Assembly (NCBI GenBank): GCA_963575645.1
Contig: OY754470.1
Location: 28,502,501 to 28,566,500 of the forward strand
DNA: 64,000 nucleotides
Reading direction: 5' to 3'
From: Xanthostigma xanthostigma
Taxonomy: Eukaryota > Arthropoda > Insecta > Raphidioptera > Raphidiidae
Below, piece after piece: positions 1 through 10,464 of the stretch. Position 1 is the stretch's first letter; each line of letters starts with the position of its first letter. The notes under the pieces are model-generated. The model made no database searches, was not told the DNA's origin, and worked only from the letters and a program-made list of their open reading frames with translations. The translations under genes were made by a program, and so were the position numbers.

Positions 1-2
1 AA

Positions 3-354
3 TCTATACTAATATATGTATAAAGCTGAAAAGTTTGTATGGTTGAACGCGCTAATCTCAGGAACTACTGGTTCGAATTAAAAAAAAAACATTTTTGTTG
101 GATATTCCATTTATCGAGGAAGGCTATAGGCAATATAATATCACGCTACGACCAATAGGAGCGGAGCATCGATGAAAAATTTTGCAAAATATAGCTCAAA
201 ATTTATCCGTCAGACAAACACTTTTGAACGTTAACTCCGATCATCATGAAATTTGGACACAATAATTTCGGTAAACTAAAAAGAACGTGCGTACTCATGT
301 CCCTTCCTCCCAATCGTTCCTTTGCCCCTGGGTGAAACCGGGCGGGACCGCTAG
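3..354 (+). mobile_element. Non-autonomous Helitron-like element, complete ends
   Basis: The element begins TCTATACTAATATATG directly after an A and ends with a CTAG followed by T, which is the A|T insertion rule and 3' CTRR end of Helitrons. Just upstream of CTAG a CCCGG-like/CCGGG stem around GTGAAA forms the expected terminal hairpin. There is no coding capacity. It shares its 5' part and 3' part with the elements at 3032 and 48764 but lacks their central insert of roughly 370 bp, so it represents the short form of the family. The ends are seen; the Helitron assignment rests on family knowledge. Confidence 0.72.
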
Positions 355-390
355 TATATTATATACATACTAGAATAAATAGATCTTGAA

Positions 391-788
391 ATCTTTGATT
401 AACGTCTGAATAGAACTCTTCAAGTAAATAAAATTGTCGACCAATTTTTCTCAGACCGAACGATATATTGACAAAAAATGATAAAATTACAAATCAATAT
501 AACACAAGATGACGTTTCGATCCGGATTTGGATCTTCTTCAGAAATATCTAAAAAATATAAAAAATAATTAATATTAAGTTATTTATTAATTAATCGATT
601 GTTACGTACAATCGATTAATTAATAAATAACTTAATATTAATTATTTTTTATATTTTTTAGATATTTCTGAAGAAGATCCAAATCCGGATCGAAACGTCA
701 TCTTGTGTTATATTGATTTGTAATTTTATCATTTTTTGTCAATATATCGTTCGGTCTGAGAAAAATTGGTCGACAATTTTATTTACTT
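391..788. repeat. Near-perfect 367-bp palindrome, Penelope-like terminal sequence
   Basis: Two arms of about 180 bp (422 to ~602 and ~609 to 788) are almost perfectly inverted around a GTTACGTAC centre. Each arm carries a GATCC/GGATC stem followed by GAAACGTC, a signature found in Penelope-like retroelement ends. The 14-bp direct repeat AAATAGATCTTGAA lies at 377-390 and again at 789-802, so the unit 391-788 may have inserted with a target duplication of that length. The arm identity implies either recent formation or gene-conversion-like maintenance. Penelope elements often insert as inverted pairs, which would explain the structure. No reverse transcriptase sequence is present. Confidence 0.6.
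668..699 (+). ncRNA. Hammerhead-ribozyme-like motif in palindrome arm
   Basis: The right arm reads CTGAAGA, then a GATCC/GGATC stem with a short loop, then GAA-ACGT-C. This fits the order CUGANGA, stem II, GAA, stem III, H17 of a type I hammerhead. ACGT is self-complementary, as expected for the small Penelope-associated variants that cleave as dimers. There is one extra A between the core and stem II, and stem I is only weakly supported (AGAT pairing with ATCT). The mirror copy lies in the left arm on the minus strand at about 511-542. Activity is unproven. Confidence 0.35.
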
Positions 789-802
789 AAATAGATCTTG
801 AA

Positions 803-2197
803 TATCTCGCTTATATATACATAAACGTAAGGAGCACTTTTTTGAAATTCAAAAAATCTATTTATTTGTTTGGTAGGGAGACAAAACGTGCAATTGGCGA
901 GATACTTTTCTGGAAGGACGTTTTATGGCGGACCGTTGCGTTGACGGCGAAATCCAACTGAGATTTATTAATTACTAGAATAGTTACTTGGGTGAAGCTA
1001 CTAGTAACTTAAAGCTTTTGGAAGTATTCTTAGAGTGTCCATAGGCTTTGTAACTTAATGTTGCATTTGCCAAGCTTAAAATGTTCCACGTCTGCCAAGC
1101 GTACCACTACGGCTCTTAAATTTTTTTATTAGCATTACCTATTTAATAAGTACCGTGAAGAACAAGGAATATCAAAAATCCATGTTCAGGAATATTGAAA
1201 ATCCGAATAAATTTCAATTATTTTATAGTATAGATTGTATATCTAGTGCCGTAATGGCTTATATTACGGTGAGATGTGATATTATATTAAAACGAGCGAT
1301 CTCTCATCATATTGACTGAATTTTAAAAAGCTACAGTTTGAATGAACTTCTTGTGAAATTTACCTAGAATATAACTATTTGTGTGAGCGAAACTCAAGCC
1401 TTATGCGCAAAGCGTTGGCGATGTGTGCAATATTGATTAAAACTTGATCAGTAGATTTTGAAGAACCCTATAATATATTCTGTACGTATATTTGACAACC
1501 CTTAAATATTATAACATTTGGTATCCAGAGTAGAAATGTCTCGAGTATACCTATTTGTAGCTGAAGTGATACAATTTGTTCTGATGGTGGTCGTAAAATA
1601 TATTTTATTTTGATATCATAACATACTTTTTCTTTCCATATTCGTTTTCAATATTGTATATAAAACATTATATATACGTATGAATAACATAAGATGCTTT
1701 AATTGATATAACATGTGTACGTATAATATTATATTTTAATATACTATGTTGACAAAACGAGAGCCTCTCAACTTTGAATTTTTGCAAACTTAATATTTTT
1801 AATGACTTGTTTTTTTATACATGAATCGGTACGTAGATTATATTTTCAAGTTATTTCAAACATATTATTTCTTTTTATTTTTTAATCAAAATATAATAAT
1901 TTTTTTTACAACTTCAAAAAAAAAAGCTCGTATATGAGTTTCACATCGTTCTTAACTCCTGTTCTACGAAACGTAAAACAACAGTATATGTACCAAAATT
2001 TTCAATTATACTCATGGAGTGTTCTTCAGTAGGTTTGATTTTGAAGCGTAATTTCGAAGATAATTAATTGTGAATAAGTAAGTACCTACACGTGTAATTA
2101 ATGTAAATCTGAATACATTGAAATATAAATAATTTAAAAAATTTCTCAGAAAAGAATAAAATGTATGTAATGATTTACTAATATTCTGATTGAATAT
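803..2197. other. No gene recognised
   Basis: AT-rich sequence with stops in all frames. Around 871-905 there is a stretch (TGGTAGGGAGACAAAACGTG) that resembles 39864-39895, so at least part is an old dispersed repeat. Nothing else could be assigned. Confidence 0.5.
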
Positions 2198-2858
2198 AAA
2201 AAATTCCAGCCAATTGGGCGACGGGACCATTCCAACTTCCAAAATGTTAACATTTGATTATAATAAAAAAAATATAATTTCTGATATCGCGTGAGGTGAC
2301 GCAGGTAATGGCAAGTATTCAATATGATATTAACTATTCATTGCCATGGTTACCTACATAGTATGTTCCACGCCATGTAAAAATTAATCATAAAATGCCT
2401 AACTAGTTTATTTCTGACAGATCCATAAAACACAAGAGCGGATGATTTTTTTTTATTTTCAAAATATTTTCGAAACTATAAAGTTTAGAAATAAATTTTT
2501 TTAACAAAACTTTCTTGAAAAAATAAATAGAATAATAAGCCGTTATGAAAAGTATACCATTATTATATAAAAAATACCGTTTTAGCATATATCTCTTCTG
2601 CGCATGCACCGAGTTTCCCCAAAAACAATAGGGCTCTTCATATTTGCATACCAAACATCCTCCCAAAATTTGGTTTCAATCCGCTCATCTGTTTGACCTG
2701 TATCGTGTTCACAAACACACTAACAGACGCACAGAGTTTTTCCAAAAATATGTTTTTTGGATTCGGGGACCTCAAAACGGAAAGATATTGTAAAATTTTT
2801 GAGAAGTGATTTTTGACCTAAACTAGTACCATTCCCCACTTGTAAGTTGAAATGGTAA
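2198..2858 (-). repeat. Interspersed repeat family A, copy 1
   Basis: This is one of six copies of a repeat about 600-660 bp long. One end reads AATTCCAGCCAATTGGGCGA and the other carries ACCATTCCCCACTTGT. Both ends contain ACCATTCC-type words in opposite orientation, so short subterminal inverted repeats are likely. Conserved internal blocks include GGTAACCATGGCAACGAATA-like and TTTGCATACCAAACATCC. The partial open frames inside it are shared among copies but contain stops, so I do not call a gene. The class is not known to me. Confidence 0.7.
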
Positions 2859-3031
2859 AATTTGCAGGACAGTGGACAAAAATATAAATAACAATTTAAT
2901 TTTCTGTATGTATTTGAAAAAGTCTAAATCTATTGACGAAACGTCGTACATTAAATAAATCTAATATTGTTGTCCACAATCCTGCGAATTTCAAATCATT
3001 ATTATTACGACGGACACAATATCTATCTATA

Positions 3032-3719
3032 TCTATACTAATATATAAAGCTGAAGAGTTTGTTTGTTTGGTTGAACGCGCAAATCTCAGAAACTACTGG
3101 TTCGAATTGAAATTTTTTTTTTGTTGGATAGCCCATTTATCGAGGAAGGCTATAGGCTATATAATATTACTCTACGACCAATTGGAGCGGAACATCAATG
3201 AAAAATGTTGCAAGATGTATCTCAAAATTAGTCCGTCCGACAAATATTATCAGGTGAAATGCATTAACTAAATATTGCAATATTAGCACGTGAAGTTTAC
3301 AAGCCCGGATAGCTCAGTCGGTAGAACGTAAGACTCTTAATGCCAGGGTCTAGGGTTCAAAGCCCCACGTCGGCGAATATATTTTTATTTTTATTTATTT
3401 TCTACATTGCTTTCTTCTAAGGCTTACATTTCAATTTTTTAAAATTTTATTACGACAATTAAACTTAAATAAATCTAATTAATAGCTCATTTGAAAACTG
3501 TTACAACTATAGGCACCTATACAAAGATAATTTTCCTACAGGGTTTTCAATTTAATATTTATTATATTAAAAAAAGTTTATTACTTAAAAAAAGTTTAAA
3601 TACTGCTTTTTAAAGACAAAAACTTTTGAACGGTAACGCCGATAATTATGCAGTTTGGACACAACATTCATCTCGGTAAACTAAGATGAATGTGCGTACT
3701 CATGTCCCTTCTTTCTCAA
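3032..3719 (+). mobile_element. Helitron-like element with central tRNA-like insert, 3' end broken
   Basis: It begins TCTATACTAATATATAAAG after an A, as in the element at position 3. Compared with that element, it carries about 370 extra bases (roughly 3243-3619) containing a tRNA-Lys-like sequence and its flanks. The shared 3' segment resumes at about 3620 and stops near 3719, where the terminal hairpin and CTAG are missing. The same insert occurs at the same place in the reverse-strand copy at 48038-48764, so the insert was propagated by the element rather than gained twice. Capture of a host tRNA locus is the simplest explanation. Confidence 0.68.
3303..3375 (+). pseudogene. tRNA-Lys(CTT)-like sequence within Helitron
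   Basis: It starts GCCCGGATAGCTCAGTCGG and has the anticodon loop CTCTTAA (anticodon CTT) and a T arm around GGGTTCAAAGCCCC. The A box (TAGCTCAGTCGG) and a B-box match (GTTCAAAGC) remain, and T-runs follow downstream. The acceptor ends no longer pair at the first two positions, the anticodon stem has at least three mismatches (TAAGA against TGCCA), and the T loop carries an extra A. It is therefore a decayed tRNA or tRNA-like pol III module, not a functional tRNA. Confidence 0.75.
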
Positions 3720-3749
3720 AGGTACTAAAAAACTATCGTACTCTAAGAA

Positions 3750-3849
3750 AGTTAAGATCCGTATCCGTATCCGCGGCTCTTAAAACCAAATATCCGTATT
3801 CAGATCCGTATCCGCGGATATGCATTTTTAACGATCCGGCACATCACTA
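3750..3849. mobile_element. hAT-type MITE fragment with CCGTAT repeats
   Basis: Repeated ATCCGTATCCG words lead to an end reading GATCCGGCACATCACTA. The CATCACTA terminus is the inverse of the TAGTGATG start seen in the complete hAT MITE at 5824, and both carry runs of short degenerate repeats next to the end. The opposite terminus is not visible. Confidence 0.45.
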
Positions 3850-4371
3850 GTTTTAACTCCTTCAGATCAGTTTCTTTATTTTAAAAGGAATAAAATATAT
3901 GATTAATATAAAGACATATTTCAAAAAAAATCTTTATTTTTATTATTGTAATTGTTCTCAATTAATCTAATAATTTTTAATATTTAATTAATGTTCTTTA
4001 ACTTAAAATTTATTTATCTCTGTAGTTTTCTTGACTTCATTTCCCAAGATGTTGAAAGGCGTACAATTTTTTTTAATATAACGCAAACTTTTTCGATCTT
4101 TCTGGAGCTTTTTTTCCGTCTAGGGCCTGGGTACGTGCACATGTTGCCCCCACCTAATTATATAATACTTATTATATGAGGTATTGTCCAATTACTCAAT
4201 GTGCGGTGAGGAAAGGCAACAAAGCACATCAAAAATATATCTGCGTTTTTTTTTTCGAAATAATACCTTGGTTGTTCCGACAATATAGATTAACATTAAG
4301 TATATCTCTCTTTATCAAAAGTTTTATATCTTTATCTATGAATCACAACCAACGAGCTTTTACGACTTAAA

Positions 4372-4450
4372 AAAGACAAAAGTATATGTTTGCACCCTCA
4401 TGGTTCGATAGAGATTTCATTCCTATGCTCGGTATATGATTTTTACTAAC
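4372..4450 (+). repeat. Dispersed repeat, partner at 38945
   Basis: The segment from AGACAAAAGTATATGTTTGC to CCTATGCTCGGTATATGA is found in reverse complement at about 38945-39035. Element type unknown; only this core is shared. Confidence 0.5.
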
Positions 4451-5215
4451 CACTCCATTGTAGCGTTAAACAACTAGAAATATAGCACAAATATTTTAAT
4501 TTGTTATGCGATTTCCATTTAGATTAACATTAAAATAAGTTCCGGTAAAGAGAAATGAAATCTCGATAGCTGAGGCTATAGGACTAATGCTCGATATGCA
4601 TACGGCAATGACGGGCGTACAATGTTATTGAAATATAAAGTTTCTAACAGGCGATATCCCCCGACACACAATATCGGAATCCTTACTCTGCCACTGGTGA
4701 AGTGGTGGCAACAGGCAGAATATGAATTTGCATAAAACTCAATTTTCCCAACTGCCACCAGCGCGTGTTGCACGTTTTACCATCAGGTAACTCGATTCTA
4801 AGGATGAGCGGTTATTTGATTGGCATTTTTTCAGATCGAATACTCTTCTCATTGTATTTTATCGATATTTAATAGACAAAGTAGGTACCTCATATAATTT
4901 TTATGTGAAACCGCTTACAGAATAGGCTATAACACCATTGTTTGAAAAGTGTTTTAAATGAATCCTAAAGTGATAAAGAGCGTTACAATTTTTATAATAA
5001 TATTTTATAACCGAATAGTGCCATAAAAACGTCTTTTAATTCATCATTATAAATTTTTGCGCAAAAACGAGTCGTGACGTCATTATGACTCTAAACAATA
5101 ACGATTGTGCACAGTAACCGTAGTAACACTCTACAATTAAATATATTTAAGATTGCTATGATAATTACATTACCAGTGTAAGAAGTATATAAGTTAGTAA
5201 AATTTTATTTATTTA
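4451..5215. other. No gene recognised
   Basis: No coding or repeat signature was identified apart from a GC-richer stretch at 4560-4800 that has short open frames only. A CGTGACGTCATTATGAC word near 5070 resembles one near 17860; it may belong to an old repeat. Confidence 0.4.
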
Positions 5216-5539
5216 CTAGCGGCCCTGTACGTGCTTCGCTACGTATAAAGTGAAATAATAAAACAATTTAATTGGAACATCTATCTATCTATTTTATTTA
5301 TTTTAAAAAATACATGGACGTATATGTGTGTATGTCGAGCACTCCGGCTGCGCCGTCGTGCCCGGTGCAAAAGAACGAATGGGGAAGGAAGAAAAAAAAT
5401 TTAGGGGGATGAAAAATAGATGTTGGCCGATTCTCATAGATACCGGATAAGCACAAAAAATTTTATCAAAATCGGTCAAGCCGTTTCGGAGGAGTATGGC
5501 AACGAAAACTGTGACACGAGAATTTTATATATATAGAGA
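5216..5539 (-). mobile_element. Non-autonomous Helitron-like element, complete
   Basis: On the minus strand it begins TCTCTATATATATAAAATTC after an A and ends GGGCCGCTAG before a T, so both Helitron boundary rules hold. The 3' terminal region contains GAAGCACGTACAGGGCCGC. The internal block ATCAAAATCGGTCAAGCCG (plus strand 5465-5485) is typical of a very common insect Helitron group. No coding capacity. Confidence 0.72.
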
Positions 5540-5823
5540 TTAAACATATTTATCCTTGGTAGATTACTACTTTCTGCTTTTACGAAACCGTATTCCATAA
5601 TGCGAAATCAATAAAGTACGGGATAGACGTCTATAAACGTGATAATAACTTGAAATAACTTCAAAATATCACACAGCATAACATAAACGTAGGTAGTTTA
5701 CAGACGAAATAACGTCAAGCCGGAATCTAACATGGCGAAGGGCGTTTCAGACTTTTGAAGTACCTACAGATTAAAAAATAAAATTCTTAAATTTAAATTA
5801 TAAAATTTATAGTGCATTATTAT

Positions 5824-6316
5824 TAGTGATGCCACGAATAGTGATTTTGCCGAATACCGAATACCGAATATTCGGCCATGTTCTCGCCCGAAGCGCCGAA
5901 TATTCGGCGGCCGAATGTTCGGCTAATTATTTGTACATTTCGCGGGTGACAGGTTACGACGTGTCCCATTACGGAGCGTGCGGTAACAACGCTGCGGGCG
6001 TATTTGTTTCATTTGCGCAACTAGACCATGTCACGACACGCATTATCTGTTCATTGTTACATCAAATTTTGTTATTAATAGTCCTTAATCCTTATTACTA
6101 AAAAATATCACTGTTTGGTCACTAAAAGCTTTACAAAATAATACTATTTAAGAAAAAAGTGTCGCATATTTTTGAGTAATATGTGCGTTTTTCCCCATGA
6201 TTTGATATTCGGTATTTCGCCGAATAGTACGCAACATTCGGCCGAATACCGAATATTAAAAAAGTAGCCGAATAGGCCGAATACCGAATAGTAGCCGAAT
6301 ATTCGTGGCATCTCTA
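5824..6316. mobile_element. hAT-type MITE with perfect 8-bp target duplication
   Basis: The ends are TAGTGATGCCACGAATA and its near-perfect inverse TATTCGTGGCATCTCTA. The flanking octamer ATTATTAT is present at 5816-5823 and again at 6317-6324, the 8-bp duplication expected of hAT transposases. Both inner ends are packed with CCGAATA/TATTCGG words that can pair within and between ends. The 493-bp element has no transposase and depends on a source elsewhere. A 91-residue open frame across it is not recognisable. Confidence 0.85.
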
Positions 6317-6420
6317 ATTATTATGATTAAAAATCAACAGTTCTCGTTTAATATTTACAAAATCTATCAAGAATATGTATTATTAGACTTTTTTCTTATA
6401 CGGTGCAAAATACCCAATTG

Positions 6421-7059
6421 CAGTGATGGCGAACCTATGACCCGCGGGTCAGACACTGACCCACGCAGGCTTTTTAAATGACCCACGTGTTTATTTCTAT
6501 AAACTCATTTTTTATATCATAAAAGACAGAACAGTCAATAATAAAAAAAATTGGACAAGTGCTAGCAGAGCTCGCGCCCTGAGTGTTCCATACCGTTATT
6601 TTATAAAAATTAAATTTACCTATCATGTAAATCATATGAAACCTCCAAATGGCCGTAGTTTCCAAAATAAAAGAGATACAGACGTTTGCTTACGCTCATT
6701 GAATTCAGCGTATTTTTTTCTGTAAGAACTCTCAATTTCAAAAGTACATTAAAGAATACCATTTTTGCAATTTTTTAAGGCAAACCCCTTTAAAAAAATG
6801 CGATTTTTGACGAAAACAGAAAACTTTCGGAACTTTGGCAAAATTATCATGCTCATAGAAAAAAATACGCTGAATCCAGCATGATCGTAAAGCGTTGTTT
6901 GTCGTTCAAAAAAAGTTTCGAACCAAAAAAAAAATAGTATTTAACCATCCTCCCTCTCCGTTTACAAGTAACGCCACTGACTTAGTGACCCACGAGATAG
7001 TACCAAAAAAATAATTAACAAAATTTGACCCACTTAGCAAAAAAGGTTAGCCATCACTG
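6421..7059. mobile_element. hAT-type MITE, CAGTGATGGCGAACC family
   Basis: Starts CAGTGATGGCGAACCTATGA and ends AAAGGTTAGCCATCACTG, giving 11-14 bp terminal inverted repeats. The flanking octamers CCCAATTG and CCTTGTTG match at five of eight positions, consistent with an old 8-bp duplication. The repeated word GACCCACG near both ends resembles the internal repeats of other hAT MITEs here. A second copy's 3' part lies at 62166-62467. Confidence 0.75.
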
Positions 7060-8758
7060 CCTTGTTGTATAATATGTATTCTGAACTGTCTTTATTAAAG
7101 CAAAATTAAAAAGTAACTTAAACCGTTTTCAAATAATCGTGGAAATCGCTTGAAAATCGGTTGAATATTTTCAGCAAGTCTATCGCAGACAAACAACAGA
7201 CAGAGGACAGCTTGGTGTAACGTTTAGCTTCGACGAATTAATTATTTTTATTTACTGAACATATTTTATTATAATCACTAATTAAAATATATTTTTTAAC
7301 ATTTTCTAGACTAAAGTACTATTATATTTTATTTTTTAATTAACGATGACTTTTTATTGAAGCCATTCAAACTAGTGGTTAAAAAATCTAATTGGTTCAA
7401 TAGCTCTCGAATTTTGAAGTAACATAAATATAAACTCGCTAATAGACAAATATAATTAGTGAGAAACAGTTGGTATTGTGGTTTTTATAAAGGCATCTAC
7501 CGCAAAAATTGTGGTATGTACCTTTATAATATTATTATTCATAATAGGTATAGATATCTTAATTCTCAAAAGTTGACGTTTATTAACATTTCTCACCCTC
7601 AGAGTATATTTCAAAAGATTTCTTTTTCACTTTATAAAATGTTTAATATTAGCAGCGCGTATTCTTGTACATACATATATTCGGCAAACGAAATAAATAA
7701 AAAAGACTTAAAATTTAAAAGCACGTAATTAAAAAAAGTTTCCAACTAAAAACTTTTTTAGTTAATTTTTTTGATGTTCCAATTTTGTAAAACATACACG
7801 GAAATGATAAATAAGTAACATTTTTCACATACTTTACAAGTAGCTAATAAACGAAAAAATCGAATAAAACATTAAATGAAAAAGTTTTCGAGTTGGTGTT
7901 TTCAATAACATTTAAACTTTTCTCTATTTGCAACATCAAAAGCTAATTATAATGTCAAACATCAAATTCCCCCATCCTTCCGCTACTGTCTGCACGTTAC
8001 GTTGGTATCTCTCACTACATAGTTTCAAAGCAAACCTCGGTCGGATAAATTCAAATCCTCTCTTACAGATTCATTGGATTATCTTCCTCTTTTTCATTTA
8101 AATAAGTTTAATATCATCATCGGTTAGATTTCCTAGCAATTTCACGACGTGTATCAGAGCTGTCTCTTTAAGATTTGTTAGAAGTGTTTATAGATACTTC
8201 ATTTATATTTAAACATTGACGTTTATTTGTAATTGATTTTTAATAAAATATACCTATCGCATTCATTTTTAGCCGTCCAGTATACGGGTGATTTACAACC
8301 CACACTAGTAGATGGAATCTGTCACAATTAATCCAGTAAAAAAAGCACAGATTTTTTTATCTCTTCATTATTATTAATTATACATTTTAACAATTTTTGT
8401 CTGGGTTTGGATGCAAATATGAAATAAAAGGTTTTGACGTAATAACGTCTTATAAATTGATGAAACACCGGCTGCACGCACGAAAAAGTGTTACGTTCCG
8501 CCTGAGCCTGAGCGTGCAAGCGAGAGCGCGGTATAAGCGATAGAGAGGCACGATCGGCCCAAGCGTCGGCTTGTACGCATTTCTCTCTTCTCGCTTGACG
8601 TCAGAGAGTTCATCAATGTTTCTTTATGACGTTATCACGTAAAACTATCGTCCGTAAACCGACTTTACAGACAACCAATTTTTTTTAATTTAGGCCATTT
8701 AGTTCTATAAAAATGAATTTTTGAAACAATATTCTTCATGTGTAATATCAAAACACAC
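7060..8758. other. No gene recognised; GC-rich repeat-like block 8430-8690
   Basis: Mostly AT-rich with short open frames. The block from about 8430 to 8690 is much richer in GC and CpG than its surroundings, reads GTTACGTTCCGCCTGAGCC in part and ends ATCACGTAAAACTATCGTCC. It may be part of a dispersed element, but no second copy occurs in this window. Confidence 0.4.
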
Positions 8759-9029
8759 CAAGGGCAAGGATATCTTTTTTCTGTGGGGAGGGGGGTAGGT
8801 AAAACAAAAAAATGAGTATTTTTTAAGTTTTATTAATATCACACAAGAATACTCGCGATGGAAGGTGTCAAGCAAAATATTAATTCCTAAACCAATTTTC
8901 CAAATTTTCCTAAATTTTATTTTATTTTTAGCCAGGTATTCGTATCATTTTCAGTTTTATTGTTTTATTATTATGATCCTGGGGGAGGGTATTTGCCCCC
9001 TTTATCCCCCTCCCCTATCTGCGCCCTTG
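8759..9029. mobile_element. hAT-type MITE with 8-bp target duplication (one mismatch)
   Basis: Ends CAAGGGCAAGGATATC and GATAGGGG-type sequence terminating in TGCGCCCTTG. The flanks AAACACAC (8751-8758) and AAACACTC (9030-9037) match at seven of eight positions. The interior includes G-rich and C-rich tracts (GGGGAGGGGGG near 8795; CCCCCTCCCC near 9010) that can pair. It is 271 bp with no coding capacity. Confidence 0.75.
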
Positions 9030-9155
9030 AAACACTCAACCTAAAGTGAAACGTTACAAAAATTAAAAAATGTATTTTTTATGCTAAAGACTTGCCGAAA
9101 CATTAACTATAAATATAAAAAACTCGGGTCGCAGAGTAAAACCTTGCCGACAATA

Positions 9156-9678
9156 TAGTGTATTTGCTTACACTGGCAGTATGGCTTTATTATGTGAACT
9201 TAACCCTTTTGTTTTTGGACAAAATAAAAAATTTTAACCCCTTAATACATCCCTTAAAATAATATTTTTTTTCTTAATTTCAATATTACTATCAATTTAC
9301 CAAATTAAATTCACCCTTCACTAAGTAAATCCATATTTAAAAACTAATGATTTCATAAAATTTTTAGGTCCGGTCCTGTTGGGCCGATTTCAGTAAAATT
9401 TTGGTAGCACATTTGAATCATTACTAAAGGGTTAAATTTCAATTTTGAAACGATTCGGAAAAATTTTTCGGTATTTTTGGGCCCAAAAATATTTTTCAAC
9501 CCCTAAAACCCACCCTTAAAGGGGCCCGATTGGGCCCGTTTTAAATAAGCTTTCCAAAAATGGTGCCAAAGTGTTTATAAGACTATGAAACGTCGAGAAA
9601 TTTTGGTCCGACCCCTAGATACCGTCATCTCACCGACGCCATTAGTATAAGTAAAAGTGCCTTATGGCAAATACACTA
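9156..9678. mobile_element. TIR element, TAGTGTATTTGC ends
   Basis: Begins TAGTGTATTTGC and ends GCAAATACACTA, a perfect 12-bp inverted repeat. The interior carries GGGCCCGATTGGGCCCG and other low-complexity T-rich blocks. A truncated reverse copy lies at 40893-41018, sharing the end and a block around CCGACCCCTAGAT. Family not known to me. Confidence 0.65.
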
Positions 9679-10464
9679 AAAAACATATGTAAATAAATGC
9701 AATTTTTAGAAGAACGTGTGGGTGTCTATCAGTGCATTTTTTTATAAATAAAATCCAATAATTCCTTTTTTGTTTTTAAATAATTGTTTATAAAAAAAGA
9801 AAATCACAGAAGATTTGAAACAAGCCGATTATTTTAAATCCGAACCTGTTTTGATTTTCTGGTTCGTCATCATATAGAGATAATTGGGGTGAATCTCTGT
9901 GGTGTTTTTGGGCTCTTGCATATCGTATAACAATAATTTGTATTGTTATTCGACGGTTGGATTTTTTTTAAATATACAGAGAGTTAACTTTTCCAATCAC
10001 AATTTAGACATCGATGGATACAAAAAATATTTTACAGTAAAATATAATAATTATTAAAATGTGTAGTATCTCAGTTTCAGATAGTTTTATTAAATTCTGC
10101 TTTTACACGTTTACAATTCTTCTGACACATACTTTACTTGCCAGTGGTGCTATCGGATGACAGAAAAAAGTTTTGTAAACCTACTTAACTTGCAGAGCTA
10201 AATAATATTTCATAAAGATTTACACTTAAAATCCAACGAGAGCTAAGTAATTGCAATGTATTACTTTTGTTTTCATTATCTTTATGTTTAGAATTCTTTC
10301 TTCTTACATTAGACTGTTAATTTCGTTCTTGAACAATTTTATAAATTAATATTTTGTTCAATACATTAAATATTCTACGTTTAAAGTGAATAAAATTGTA
10401 AATTAATTTTAAAGTTCATATTTTGTGAAGTTTCGGGTGAATAATAACAAATTAGGGCGGGAAA
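9679..10464. other. No gene recognised
   Basis: AT-rich, with stops in all frames and no repeat partner noticed in this window. Confidence 0.4.

Noticed and set aside
871..1000. Similarity to 39864-40010
   Set aside because: Only short blocks agree (GGTAGGG, AAAAC, GTGCAATTG and a TAGTTACTAG-type word); too weak to define an element.
3303..3375. Functional tRNA-Lys gene
   Set aside because: Acceptor and anticodon stems mispair at several positions in both copies.
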